Of a stretch of 64,000 bases of DNA, positions 10,693 through 22,164 are shown piece by piece. The stretch lies in NCBI RefSeq assembly GCF_032118995.1, contig NC_092649.1, positions 21,079,832-21,143,831 of the forward strand, read 5' to 3'. This DNA comes from Asterias amurensis (lineage: Eukaryota > Echinodermata > Asteroidea > Forcipulatida > Asteriidae). Each line of letters opens with the position of its first letter. The first letter of the stretch is position 1. The notes beneath the pieces were generated by a model. It did not search any database. It was given only the letters and a program-made list of their open reading frames with translations, and was not told the origin of the DNA. Made by a program: the position numbers and the translations under genes.

Positions 10693-11109
10693 GGTCCTAC
10701 TACTTGCCGTCATCTCGCCGTCAATTCAACCACTGCGCAGATGGCAGGTTTGGATTAGTCTTGACCAAAGACGTCAGCGATCAATTTACACGACGCACAG
10801 TACACTATGCAGTACCGATCACTGACATCTTGAGCCAAGATTATTCCATTTATGCCCTCTGTTGTCCATGTTGTGCAGGCATCGTGAAACCAAGATGGCG
10901 GCCGACAGTTTGCTGCTTAGAGAGTTTCTTCACAAGAAAAAAACCCTAAGTTTTATTCCGATATACTAACCTAAAACTTACGAAAATCTTTTAGGGAATA
11001 CTTTACAGTTCTATGCCTCGTGGATTTTAAATGTATTGGAGGAGTTGATGGCGAGTTGACGGCGAGTTGACAGCACGAAGCGAGTTGACGGCCGGCAAGT
11101 AGTAGGACC
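10693..11109. mobile_element. Foldback element carrying an AAGATGGCGGC motif
   Basis: Terminal inverted repeats GGTCCTACTACTTGCCG are perfect for 17 bp, and GTCAA/TTGAC repeats extend inward. The interior at about 10890 reads CAAGATGGCGGCCGACAG, a YY1-type motif and start-codon context that opens a 24-residue ORF. Confidence 0.65.
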
Positions 11110-11577
11110 CTGTCGGAAGGGTTCCAAATTGAACACAAAACCTTGTGATTGCAAGTTCTGCAATCTCATGGATATTTTTCACACATTCCGTCACATAAAC
11201 CTTTGTATCCTTAATGAGACCATGGAGGTAGAAATTCTACCTCTATGATGAGACTGACATTCTGGTCAAATTATGTTTTCTAATAGTAATACCTTTATTA
11301 AAAAAATATCCCAGAACCAGAGATGACAAAAACAATAATAGATCACTCTCCTTATTTGTTGATTGAAGAACAACATTTTTATGATTTAGCCAGGGTCACT
11401 CTGAAATATCCGAAGTGTAAACCAGACATGCCAGAACCAATCCCATTTACAATAGAAATTATTATATGCCTACACCCATGGAACTACCTCCATGCTGCAC
11501 CAAACACAAAAAACAGTGTGCCTTGCTTGACAAACAAAAACAGTAAACTGTTTTAGTAAATTCAATTTGATTGTAAA

Positions 11578-11954
11578 TTAAAGCCATTATACACTTTCGG
11601 TAAACAGTATTGTCCAAGTCCCACACTTCGTGTATCACAACTTATATATAAAATAACAATCCTGTGGAAATTTAGGCTCAATCGGACATCGGAGTCGGGA
11701 GAAAATAACGGGAAAACCCACTCCTGTTTTCGCGCGTTTCGCCGTGTCATGACATGTGTTTATAACAAATCCGTAATTCTCGCTAACGAGAATTTATATT
11801 GTTTTACCGTTTTCTCAAAAGTAAAGCATTTCATTTTCATGGACTAATATTTCAAGAGAAGTCTTTCACCATTACCTGCTGTAAACCCTGTAAATTATTT
11901 GTAAATCTGTGAACTTTTTTTTTTTTCTGTACCGAAAAGATCCAATGGCTTTAA
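11578..11954 (+). mobile_element. Family D TTAA element, copy 1
   Basis: It is flanked by TTAA with ends AAGCCATTATACACTTTCGG and GATCCAATGGCTT. An inner palindrome ATTCTCGCTAACGAGAAT is present. A second copy at 33884-34257 is highly similar along its length. Confidence 0.72.
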
Positions 11955-13636
11955 TGTTGATAATGAACGAGGGCCTGCTGAACAGTCAGTTTATAAGTTA
12001 ATGATGAAACTGTAATGTATACAGTATTACTTAGTTACATTAACATGGACATCCTTCCTCCATATGAGTGATACCATTTGCATTATTATCAATTTCATTA
12101 AATAGTCGATTCAGCCGGGGCCGGCCCAGACAGTCCTTTTTCATTGTATTTACCTCTCTAGTCTATTCTAAATCAAGATTCATGCTTCGGCGGGCAGATT
12201 GTTTGTGGTTTGTCACGTCAGAAAATGGACATGGGAGACGCGACAATGTTGTCACTGACATATGACTCAAGATGAGAGAAAACGAACGGAAATGTGACAC
12301 TGGTTGTCAGTTTATTACCTTATATTGGATGGATAATTACTCACCTAAATGATGTTGCAAAGCAGCGTTAATGAGCACAGTTTTCATTCATTCAGAAAGT
12401 CAGAAAGTGAAGTCATTTTCCGTGGCCATTTTACTACGGTCTATGGAGCGGTAGCCACTTTTGATGATAGTCTACTTATAATAAACAGCGCCTCCTATCG
12501 GCAGAAGCTGGCCAACTTGTGTTGATTTTTTTGTGGTTTTGTTTTGGACTAGTTTTGTTCCGGGGCCGTCACGCCCCCTTTTTTTGTTTATTGAGAGGGA
12601 GGTGGCGCCATAGACAGAATCTGTGACAACTTTGTCCATAACCAGCACCCCCACTACATGCATTCCCTCCGAGAGCAAACTTTATAGGCTGCCCCCACCC
12701 CTAGACCTACCCACCCACACAGCGGCATATCCAGCTTCTTTTTTTTTTTTTTTTTTTTTTTTTGGGGGGGGGGGGGGCACAATTTGGAGGGGCGGGGACA
12801 CAGAAGGGGAGCACAATGGGGAGGGCAGGGGACACAAGGGGATTGATGAATCAGGGGGACAGGGGAATGGGTTTGTCAGTGGAAGGTGGTATGCTTTTAT
12901 TTTGTAAGGGAAATAAATGTTCAGGAGGCCACAATTCTTTTATAGCATTTTGTGTCCGCGATACGATACAAAATCGCATTTCTTATTATTTCTCTCTTCT
13001 TTATCTATATCGCAATTTTTATTTTGTGGGGGTGGGGGAGGCAGCTGGGGGTATTAGCAAGTTGTGCCTCACCCCCCCCCCCCCCCCCTATTGTGCTATC
13101 TAACTAAACCGTTCAGGTTGAGGTCAACTTTCTTCCATGCCACGGGCTCCACAACAAACGCTTGAAGGGTTTTGATAGGAAAAAGTTATCTAAAGGTTAT
13201 TATCTCTGAAGTGGCTGCCCCCCCCCCTTCTCTAACCCTCTCACCCACTTCCATTTGTTTGCATCCCCGTGGAGACATTGTTCTTTAATTTGGCCCCATA
13301 GCAAAGAACCTCCCTATTTCCTTTGTACACAAAACTCCTTGCGGAGCACCCGTCTTTAGAATTCCCCTATCCTTGTGATATTTCGGCCCATTTCTCCTTT
13401 TCTCTATGCTTCATATGAAATCCCACCCCATGGACACAAATTTGTTCCTTCTGGTTGAGAATTCAACAAGGTTGGTTATAAATCTTACAACTTGTCCTGA
13501 AGTACCCATTTATAAGGACCTCCATGTTGTTCCGTTTGATTCGTTGTTGCTAAAGTAGGCTCCTTGAATCTGTTGACAAACCAACCCCATGGACATATAT
13601 TAACATAGGACTTGTGGTACAAGGTTACCTATGGTA
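11955..13636. other. No gene seen; homopolymers and unrecognised DNA
   Basis: It contains a T-run directly joined to a G-run (about 12739-12777) and C-runs at 13071-13089 and about 13218. ORFs across them are low-complexity artefacts. Confidence 0.5.
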
Positions 13637-13953
13637 TTAAAGGCATTAGACACTATTGGTAATTACTCAAATTAATTGTTAGTGTAGAACCTTACTTGGT
13701 AACGAACAATGGAGAGCTGTTGATAGCATAAAACATTGTGAGAAACGGCTCCCTCTTCAAGCTTTTTAGAAAAAGGTTATTTCTCACTCGAATAACATCT
13801 GAAAGCACACAAGTTTGTGCAATAAAGGGGTCTTTATTCTTTCATTATTCTCTCGCAACTTCGATGACCAATTGACCAGATTTGTTATGTTGAGATACCC
13901 CAAGTGAGAAAAGTGGGTCTTTGACAATTACCAAAGATGTCCATTGCCTTTAA
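13637..13953 (+). mobile_element. Family A TTAA-MITE, copy 5
   Basis: TTAA at both ends. The central hairpin region is deleted, with AAGCTTTTTAGAAAAAGG in its place. Confidence 0.72.
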
Positions 13954-15174
13954 GGTACAAGGTGACAGGTCTGTTATGTCAAGTTATTTTATGTCTCCTT
14001 GTATTTTTGGAGGCTTCAAACAACATTATGTTTATCATCCCCTACACATTAAAATCAGTTTTCACTAAATCAATCTACCAACACATTGAAGTACAAAAAA
14101 CACACATTAAAGCCTTGTATGTTGGGTTTTGTTCCACCAATAAAGTGTTTTACTTTATTTAGATATTCTAAATTGAAACAAATGTCATTCTTCTGAACTG
14201 AGCAGTACGAGCTACTTTATACCACGATTATCTTACCATTTATAATTCTGAGTATACTGGAAATCTAAAAAGTACTTGTAAATAAGGTTAATGTTTAAAA
14301 GGCAATATTGAGACAAGTTACTGTAAATATTTTTAATTAAAAACACCACATTTTCAACCATTACAAACAACAACTGTTGACAGGAAAAATATTGATGTCA
14401 CATTTCAAAGTAAAAGCAAGAATAACCACCCAAAAAAATCACTTTAAAAGACCTCATATTCTGACCTATGTTTTATATGAAAAATGTGGTAGGGTCAAAT
14501 AATGAGGTTATTAACAAGATGGTGTGGTGCTGGACATGCTTGTTAAACCTCATTCTTAATTTCAATATGTTTTAAAGATTCATTATTGGCAAGAAATGTG
14601 AGTTTCCCCTCTTAATGTATACCATTGGTTTTTATTCCATGTACAAATGTAGATATACAATAAAAAATAACACATGAACATTTCATTTCAAAAGGTGGTC
14701 ATGATTTTTAGATCGATGAAAATCCGGAGTGTCTATGTCCTTGGAGGAAGAATAATCCGCAACTGGAACAATCTGAGAAACGTATCTGAGAGTAACTTTT
14801 CTCAAATTAAAATCTTTTTCCATAACCACATTGCTTCAAAGTGAAATGATTCACCAATATACTGGTCTTTGACAATTACCAAAGGTATACATTGTCTTTA
14901 ATGTGGTAAATATGACATTTTGGTCCGAAGTACAATACACCATATCACGGAAAGTGATAAATACCTTGTTCAACTGAAAAGACAATTATGACCTACATGT
15001 ATTATAAAAACGTTCTTGCAGGCTAATGCAAATAATCAGAGTACTGTAGAAATAAAATTGTTGAAATCTTCCTTCAATTCAAAACTTCATAACCAAAAAC
15101 AGATTAAAAAATGATCTTGTTATAAGCAATTCATCCTAAAGCCTCGAAATATGATTTAACATCTCATGATTATA
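13954..15174. other. AT-rich DNA with a Family A remnant at 14765-14901
   Basis: No ORF of note. The remnant keeps the right end (CTGGTCTTTGACAATTACC ... TTAA) in + orientation. Confidence 0.5.
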
Positions 15175-15529
15175 TTAAAGGGACACGTTGCCTTGGATCG
15201 GACGAGTTGGTCTATAAAAAGCATGTGTAACCGTTTGTTATAAAATGCATATGGTTAGAAAGATCTTTAAAAAGCATTTGTAACCGTTTGTTATAAAATG
15301 CATATGGTTAGAAAGATCTTTTAAAAGTAGAATACAATGATCCACACAAATTTGCCTTGAAATTGCAAGGTTTTCTTTTTACTTTGGGAACTAACACGGT
15401 CGGCCATTTTTGACTCCCATTGTGTTATACTTTTACATTTTATTTCTACCCATGTGCATTTTATAACAAATGGTTACAAACGCTTTTCAAAGACCAACTT
15501 GACTGATCCAAGGCATCGTGTTCCTTTAA
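15175..15529 (+). mobile_element. Family C TTAA foldback, diverged copy 3
   Basis: TTAA-flanked with ends AAAGGGACACGTTGCC and TCGTGTTCCTTTAA. An internal segment of about 54 bp (AAGCATGTGTAACCGTTTGT...) is tandemly duplicated at about 15218-15324. Confidence 0.7.
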
Positions 15530-16085
15530 GGATGTCAAAGTGTGGGAAGTATACCAAACCACATCTTTCATTTGCCTGACTAGTCTTGAAACACCTGCAG
15601 CATGTTTTATTCATTGTTTAACTAGTGTACTTAAAAACATGAGTAACAACACTTTAAAATATCATATTTTTGTAAATTTAATGTGAGAAATATATTTTGA
15701 TACATGTTTTCATTAGATAATCTTTAGGCACAAGCATTGTAAAGCTGCATTATGTAAACACAATACTTTAATATTTCAATATTTTAGCAATAATATACAT
15801 TTCTTACACTTATAATACTGGCAAAGGGACACAGAGAACACGTTGTTGAACTGAGGGAATTCTGGATGCCCCAGGTCATTCGTACAGTTTTGATGACCGT
15901 TTGGTCTTTTTTAACTGTCACAAAATTTGGATAGCTGTTTTCCAGATTCTGGTTAGTACCTTGTAAAGAACTGAGGAAATGGAACAATTATTTCGCTCAG
16001 TTGAGAAACATATCCTTTTGTTCTGTGTTGTCAGCAAATTATGGACAATGGCTCAAAGTAAGCAATGGGCTGCAATCTCATACTC
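15530..16085. other. No feature recognised
   Basis: AT-rich DNA without repeats I recognise and without a supported ORF. Confidence 0.4.
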
Positions 16086-16311
16086 TTAAAGGGACACGTT
16101 GCCTGGGATTAGTCCATGAAGTCCATGAGTTTTTGACTCCATTGAATGGAGTTAATTTGCACATGAAAACCGTGCAAGTTGAGGCATGTTTATGTGGAAC
16201 ATTATATTCTACTTTTAAAACGTCTTTCTAACCATATCAATAATAATAACGGACAGTTTCAAACACTCTCCATAGACCCAACTCGCCTGACCCAAGGCAA
16301 CGTGTCCCTCC
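16086..16311 (+). mobile_element. Family C TTAA foldback, copy 4 (deleted)
   Basis: It starts TTAAAGGGACACGTTGCC and ends GGCAACGTGTCCCTC. The centre is shortened and the right TTAA is lost. Confidence 0.62.
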
Positions 16312-16490
16312 AACCAACAGCTAAGGTCTACTGAGATATACAAGCCTGATGCTGCACAGAGGCAGTTGCCTCCTTTGCCCCAATAGGTGCCCCTTGAAAT
16401 GTTACAATAAACATGTGCAATTTCCTCATAGAGGTGCCCTTTACCAAGGAGAAAACGCCTTGCCCTTTTAAGCATAAGGCCTGGGTACAG
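16312..16490 (-). mobile_element. Family F repeat, copy 2
   Basis: A reverse copy with AGGCAGTTGCCTCC, GTGCCCCTTGAAATG and CCAAGGAGAAAACGCCTTG segments. Confidence 0.55.
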
Positions 16491-17107
16491 TATGTGCACT
16501 AGTTTAAATTATAACACACCTCTTGCTTGTTCTGTATTCTGGTGGGCGTGTCTGTGCCCGATCGGCACTATTCTTTTAAGTTAGTGACTCATTACAGGGC
16601 CCTCTCTTGACGTGAACCGTGAACAGCAACTTACAAAAAATTCCTCTCTTTTCCAAATTTTCTTTTCTTATTTTACATTTATAAGACCGAGGTGTGTTAT
16701 AAAACACATATTGACTGGCATCATTTTGGTAAATTGTGTATGTCTTTTCCCCCTCTGGCTTTTGAGTGACCAGAAGAGGGACCTTCGGCCTTGGAAAATT
16801 GGTCCTTCTTCTGGTCACTCAGAATCCCTCGGGGGAATAGACAGACACTAGTTACCTCATTGCCAGTCAATATGTTGTAACCCAATACAGATTTCAAATG
16901 AAACATTTCAGGATGTTTGTTACATTATCATTGGATTCTTGAAACCATGTGTGTGTACCGGATAGGGAACACCATACTTCCAGTGTGAGATCCTGTTTTT
17001 GTGACACATGAGCCCAGAATAGGAACTAGAATGGGTGTAATCCTGCTGTTGATATCTTACCTTAGAACTAGTCCTAGGAGTTATAAAAAACGCATGACTA
17101 GTCCGAG

Positions 17108-17520
17108 TTAAAGACAGTGGACACTATTGGTAATTGTCAAAGACTAGTCTTCACAGTTGGTGTATCTCAACATATACATGTATGTTGAGATACACCAACT
17201 GTGTATAAAATAACAAACCGGTGAAAATTTGAGCTCAATAGATCAAAGTTGTGAGATAATAATGAAAGAAAAAAAAACACCCTTGTCGCACGAAGTTGTG
17301 TGCTTTCAGATGCTTGATTTCCAGACCTAAAATTCTAAATCTGAGGTCTCAAAATCAAATTCGTGGAAAATTACTTCTATCTTTAAAACTATGTTACTTC
17401 AGAGGGAGCTGTTTCTCACGATGTTTTATACTATCAACCTCTTCCCATTACTTGTTATCAAGAAAGGTTTTATGCTAATAATTACTTTGAGTAATTACCA
17501 ATAGTGTCCACTGCCTTTAA
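17108..17520 (-). mobile_element. Family A TTAA-MITE, copy 7, with internal inverted duplication
   Basis: TTAA at both ends. At 17152-17203 the segment CACAGTTGGTGTATCTC... is repeated as its own reverse complement (23-bp arms, 6-bp centre). Other copies lack this. Confidence 0.78.
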
Positions 17521-17754
17521 GACTAAGAATAGCTCTTTGTGAAATCCACCCCTGGGTATGTACATGTATCTTACCAAGTCACACTAAATAAAAACCCATC
17601 AAATTCAATAAATTGCACATGTACAAATATGACATTACACATAATAAAATTAGTTCACATGTACGAATCTAAGGGCTTTTCCACACGAGGCAACTTTACA
17701 GGCAACTTGGCGACAACCAAATTTAGTACATGCTACACGACCACCAGGCCTATA

Positions 17755-17935
17755 CATGTATGCTTAGTTTTTGAAAGGCAAGGGCACCAGGGCATTTTCC
17801 CTATCAGGGCACCCTACGAGGAAGTTGTAAATATATATTGGAGCATTTCAAGGCCCCCAAGGCAAAGACAAGGGGCATGGAGGCAATCGCCTTTGCAATC
17901 GCATTTGTTGCCTCCGTGAAGTATCCTGGACCACT
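17755..17935 (+). mobile_element. Family F repeat, copy 3
   Basis: It contains TTGAAAGGCAAGGGCACC, AGGGCACCCTA and GGGGCATGGAGGCAATCGCC. Confidence 0.58.
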
Positions 17936-18113
17936 TTGGTAGCACACAGGTCATTCTTCAAATAATGTCTTTCAATCCCCTAGAAAAATGTGAATATTCA
18001 AATGTGAATGGATTCTTTTTTTGGAGTCTGCCTGGAACTCCTGGTGCCTATAAAATGTCTCATGTGACATGACGTTAATGGAAAATAATTCTAAAAATCC
18101 GGGCGACAAAAAT

Positions 18114-18529
18114 AATAATAAGGCCATGAGAATGAAAGTTTTAGATTTGCGTCCAGGCATTTTAGAAATGACTTGAGGCTTTTTTTCATTTTTCATTAAA
18201 TTGCGCAAACTGGAGCTCGATACACAAATTTGCCTATTCTGCATAGCGCAAATTAAAAATTTCGCAGAATATTTTTGCGCAAATTTGTTGATTGCGCTCG
18301 ACAGATGAACGTCAGCAGAATGTCTGCCTTGTATAGTACTACTACTAAAATGCGTAAATATAACCTTTTACCCTTGTTCGATGATTTGAACTTGAACATT
18401 TGTGATGCAGAGTCTTTTTTTGTGAAAATAATGAAATTTTGTGAAAATAATGACGTTTTTCGGCGGTAGCTTTCAGAGCATGCGGGCGGTGGACGCAAAT
18501 CTATCATTTTCATTCTCATGGCCTAATAA
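18114..18529. mobile_element. Inverted-repeat element with GGCCATGAGAATGAAA ends
   Basis: Terminal inverted repeats of about 35 bp (GGCCATGAGAATGAAA ... TAGATTTGCGTCC and complement) are flanked by TAATAA on both sides. There is no transposase. Confidence 0.7.
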
Positions 18530-18821
18530 AAATTAAAAAGTGAAACAACCTCAAAAACCAGGAAGCCTAGGAATTTTATCTTGAAATCAAAATTATCCTT
18601 TCAATTTTTAATAAGTAGTTCCTTGATGCTACTATATAACTCCTTACATTGTGTTTCCTTTTAAAGATCAGTTTCGAATCCGATACCGACATCAAAAGCA
18701 CTGTTTCTAATTCAGAGAGTACTGGTAAACTCAAGCCCACTGCGGTTTATGTATGCCAAATGAATTGACTTTCATTTTTCAACTCAACTGGCTCCCATCT
18801 ATGAAAGGGTTTGTGTACTTT

Positions 18822-19141
18822 TTGTAAAACAAAACACAATGTCCACAGATTTACATTAAACTCACACAGTTTGAAGATAATGATAGTAGAAAGCTTCCCT
18901 GAAAATATCACTTACTGAGGTGTAGTTCTTTTGAGAAATGAGTACAAAAATAATTTTTGTATCAGTGAGACGAAAATTATTTTAGGATGTAAAACTCATT
19001 TTAGTGATATTGTTTCACTCATTTCTCAAAAAAATACAGCACCTCAGCTAGTAATCATTCAAGATAAGCTTTCTACTATCATTATTTTTTTTTACGGTGT
19101 AAGTTTTATGTATACCTGTGGACATTGTGTTTCGGATTACA
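18822..19141. mobile_element. Foldback element (ACACAATGTCCACAG arms)
   Basis: The left half (ACACAATGTCCACAGATTTA ... GAGAAATGAG) is repeated inverted in the right half. Part of the same unit recurs as a single arm at about 36135-36260. Confidence 0.65.
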
Positions 19142-19337
19142 AAAAAGTCCCCCAAATCCTTTAAATCAGAAGACCCAATATCATAAAACATGCTAGCAGC
19201 CTTTTTGTTTTTTTGGAGCATCCCTTTAGCAGAGTATCTATTTCATAAAGCTGTTTACAGTAAGCTAGGGTAAATGCTGGCTAACCCGCGGTTAGCACAT
19301 GAGTGATGTATGTAACAAGGCAAATCCATGGTGAACC

Positions 19338-19728
19338 TTAAAGGAACACGTTGCCTTGGATCGGTCGAGTTGGTCTTTGAAAAGCGTTTGTAACCGTTTT
19401 TTATAAAATGCAAATGGGTAGAAAGATGTTGTAAAAGTAGAATACAATGATCCACACAAACATGCCTCGAAATTGCGTGGTTTTCCTTTTACCTCGTCGA
19501 CTAACACGTCGGCCATTTATGGTGGTCAAAATTTTGACTCCCATAAATGGCCGACCATGTTAGTTCGCACAGTAGAAGGAAAACCACGCAATTTCGAGGC
19601 AAACTTGTGTGGATCATTGTATTCTACTTTTAAAACATCTTTCCAACCATATGCATTTTATAAAAAAACGGTTACAAACGCTTTTGTTTTGACCAACTCG
19701 TCCGATCCAAGGCAACGTGTTCCTTTAA
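19338..19728 (+). mobile_element. Family C TTAA foldback, young copy 1
   Basis: It is flanked by TTAA with ends AAAGGAACACGTTGCCTTGG and complement. Almost the whole element folds on itself around AATTTTGACTCCCATAAATG. Only about three differences were seen against the copy at 46898-47287. Confidence 0.82.
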
Positions 19729-20673
19729 TGCTCGCCTAGAAATCTTCTAACTTGAGAAATCATGGTAAAAAACACTTTTGTGCTTACACACATTTTTCTG
19801 CTACAGTAAGCACAAAAATTTGCTTACCGGTAAACAGCTTTACGGTCAATCGTGTGCTTACTGCCCAATTTCCATTTCATACCGCTGTTAACCATTATAA
19901 GCACACAAAGACATGCTAACCTTCTGGTGCTATGAAAATAGATGATGTCACACTACAAACCTATGCTAACCTGTGAAATAGGCTTATAAATGCTTCAGCA
20001 AGTTTTGCTGCTAAAGTTAGCATGGAAATTTGCTCACCCTTAAGAAGCACTAGATGTATAAAATTGGACCCTGGAAATTGGTAAGGCACTTATGTTTAGT
20101 ACTTTGTTTCATTAGACTCATCTCTAACAATTATGTTTCACTTAACACATAGTACAAGGTAGGTATAATGCTGATAAAATCTTACCAAATAGACATGGAA
20201 TTGGAACATTAATTACTATGAATGTATCAAATACAACAATTCATCATGTACATGATTTTACAAAGAGTACCTGATATGGAATGAATGTACGCACAGTGTA
20301 TGAAATGGTTACAGTGCCCAATTTTATAAAGCTGTACGGCAAAAAAAAATACTTAGTAAATTTCTTTGCTGCGCAAAAACGGAGTAGCGCACCAGTTGCA
20401 ACGATGTAAACTTTATGGAATTTTGGCTGGTTACCTGTTTCTGCTAAGCAAGCTTTTTCTGTGCTTAGCGAGATTTTGTGCGAGTACAAAGGTCATGAAA
20501 CTGGGCACAGGACCTTCCAAAGTACTTTTTTACGTCCTAAATGTTCATAATTACATAAGCTTGATTGCAACACTACAAATCATTTAAAAAAAATCATAGT
20601 GAGAGGATACAGTTTAAAATAAATCCAATCCTGAACATCAATAAATTGAGAACCTGCCCAACTGGACAAGCTT
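19729..20673. other. Family E-like sequence at 19800-20060 and 20314-20508; no gene
   Basis: The segment after the Family C copy repeats GCTTAC/GTAAGC motifs typical of Family E. 20314-20508 is a clear Family E element (GTGCCCAATTTTATAAAGCT ... TGAAACTGGGCAC). Confidence 0.5.
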
Positions 20674-20857
20674 ACAGACACTGGACACGTTCGGTAATTG
20701 TCAAAGACCAGTATTTTTAAAAACTACATTTCTTCAGAGGGAGTCGTGTCTCACAATGTTTTATACTATCAACCTCTCCCCATTACTCGTTACCGAAAAA
20801 AGGTTTTATGCTTACAATTATTTTGAGTAATTACCAGTAGTGTTCAAGGCCTTTTTA
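20674..20857 (-). mobile_element. Family A TTAA-MITE, copy 8 (internal deletion)
   Basis: Both termini are present (ACTGGACACGTTCGGTAATT and AATTACCAGTAGTGTTCAAG) but about half of the middle is missing. Confidence 0.65.
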
Positions 20858-21530
20858 AAGAGTTTATATGTGAGCAACTGTACATGATGTTCAGGGAGAT
20901 CAGACATCACTATGGTATATTCAGCATAGTTGTAAAATTCTTTGTAAGTTGCTCAATGATTAAAAATGACTCCAAGTTGGAAAGAACTTTAAACAAAAAA
21001 GATGAATACATAGAGGGTTAAGACAGAAACAGCAGGGAACTATCCATGTAAGGTTTGCAGATTTCCTCTGTCTAGAAGACAAATTTATGTGAATAAAAAT
21101 CTACAATAATATGCAGCGGTTACCGTTTAATACGAAGAATAAGACCAAGTCATCCTGCTAGGGTGGCATTTGTAGAGAATTTACATTTCTACAAGTACTG
21201 TACAGGTACATCAGCAAAACAAACCTGAAGAGTAATATTTAAACAAACTGTGACGTTGGCTAATTAAAAAAATTTTAAGAAATCATTTGGCAAAAAAATA
21301 ACAATAGTTGCAGAAAGCGAACTGAATAAATAAATATTAGAAATAAATCTTAATAACCTACAGCAATGCACAGTGTGTATGAGTATTTATCTTCCAGTAG
21401 GCACTAATCCACCACTCAGAAGCTCGAACTACTAGGGGGATAACAACATATATGCTACGACCTCTGTTTTATATCCTACTTCCTCTGTTTTTATTACACA
21501 GTGCGTATTGTGAAATGTAATTTTGTCACG
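20858..21530. other. No feature recognised downstream of the PRRT-like gene
   Basis: It may include 3'UTR. A minus-strand AATAAA lies at 21490-21495, about 670 nt past the stop codon. Confidence 0.35.
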
Positions 21531-21769
21531 CTCCGTATACGGACAGTGCAAAAATTACATCCTAAACTTTGTGCGCGTTAAATAACGCTCTGAAATTCTT
21601 ATTTTTGCGCGTTGCAAGTGAGATTGGAAGATAAATTTGTTATCACACGCACGCTTGTGAAATAATTTAGCGCGTCTGCGTCCCATATCCAACTCGGCCT
21701 TTGAGTTGGATATTCCGCTTGTGTGATAACTTATAATACTTCTTGTCAATTGTTTGTTACAATCTAGCA

Positions 21770-21995
21770 AACACTTGGTCGAGTTGGCATAGTTGTTTTG
21801 TTCCTCGCCTTTTACCTCTAGGACCCCTGTTTGAACTCTGCTTGGGCAATACGTGGATTGGGTTTTCAGTCCCTTCCAGATTGCATGGGTTTTCCCACAG
21901 AATAATTCTCTGGGGTTTTCCTCCACACCTAAAACTGAAACTTCCTATAATGAAAACACTTAAGAGGTTTCCAAAGTCTTCAGATACATGTTGAT
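21770..21995 (+). mobile_element. tRNA-derived SINE
   Basis: A degenerate head (GGTCGAGTTGGCATAG, GACCCCTGTTTGAACTC) leads to a body with GCATGGGTTTTCCCACAGAA and GGGGTTTTCCTCC. It sits just downstream of the PRRT-like CDS. Confidence 0.55.
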
Positions 21996-22164
21996 TTTTT
22001 AACATTTTTGTGTTCACGTGACACGTAACTACAGCGTTCATGTTTTGCTAGATATGAACAACGGATTCCAAAGTTCATACACATACCATTTGCTGATTTA
22101 AGTTGTATTGTTTAAAAACATTTTCCACTGTATGTTTCATTATCCCTTGACTCTAAAACATTGT

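Noticed and set aside
12623-13103. Two overlapping plus-strand ORFs of 94 and 113 codons rich in Phe and Gly
   Set aside because: They run through a T-run and a G-run; low-complexity translation only.
19292-19739. Repeated ORFs reading VKGKPRNFEACLCGSLYSTF in both orientations
   Set aside because: They are translations of the Family C foldback arms, which are reverse complements of each other.
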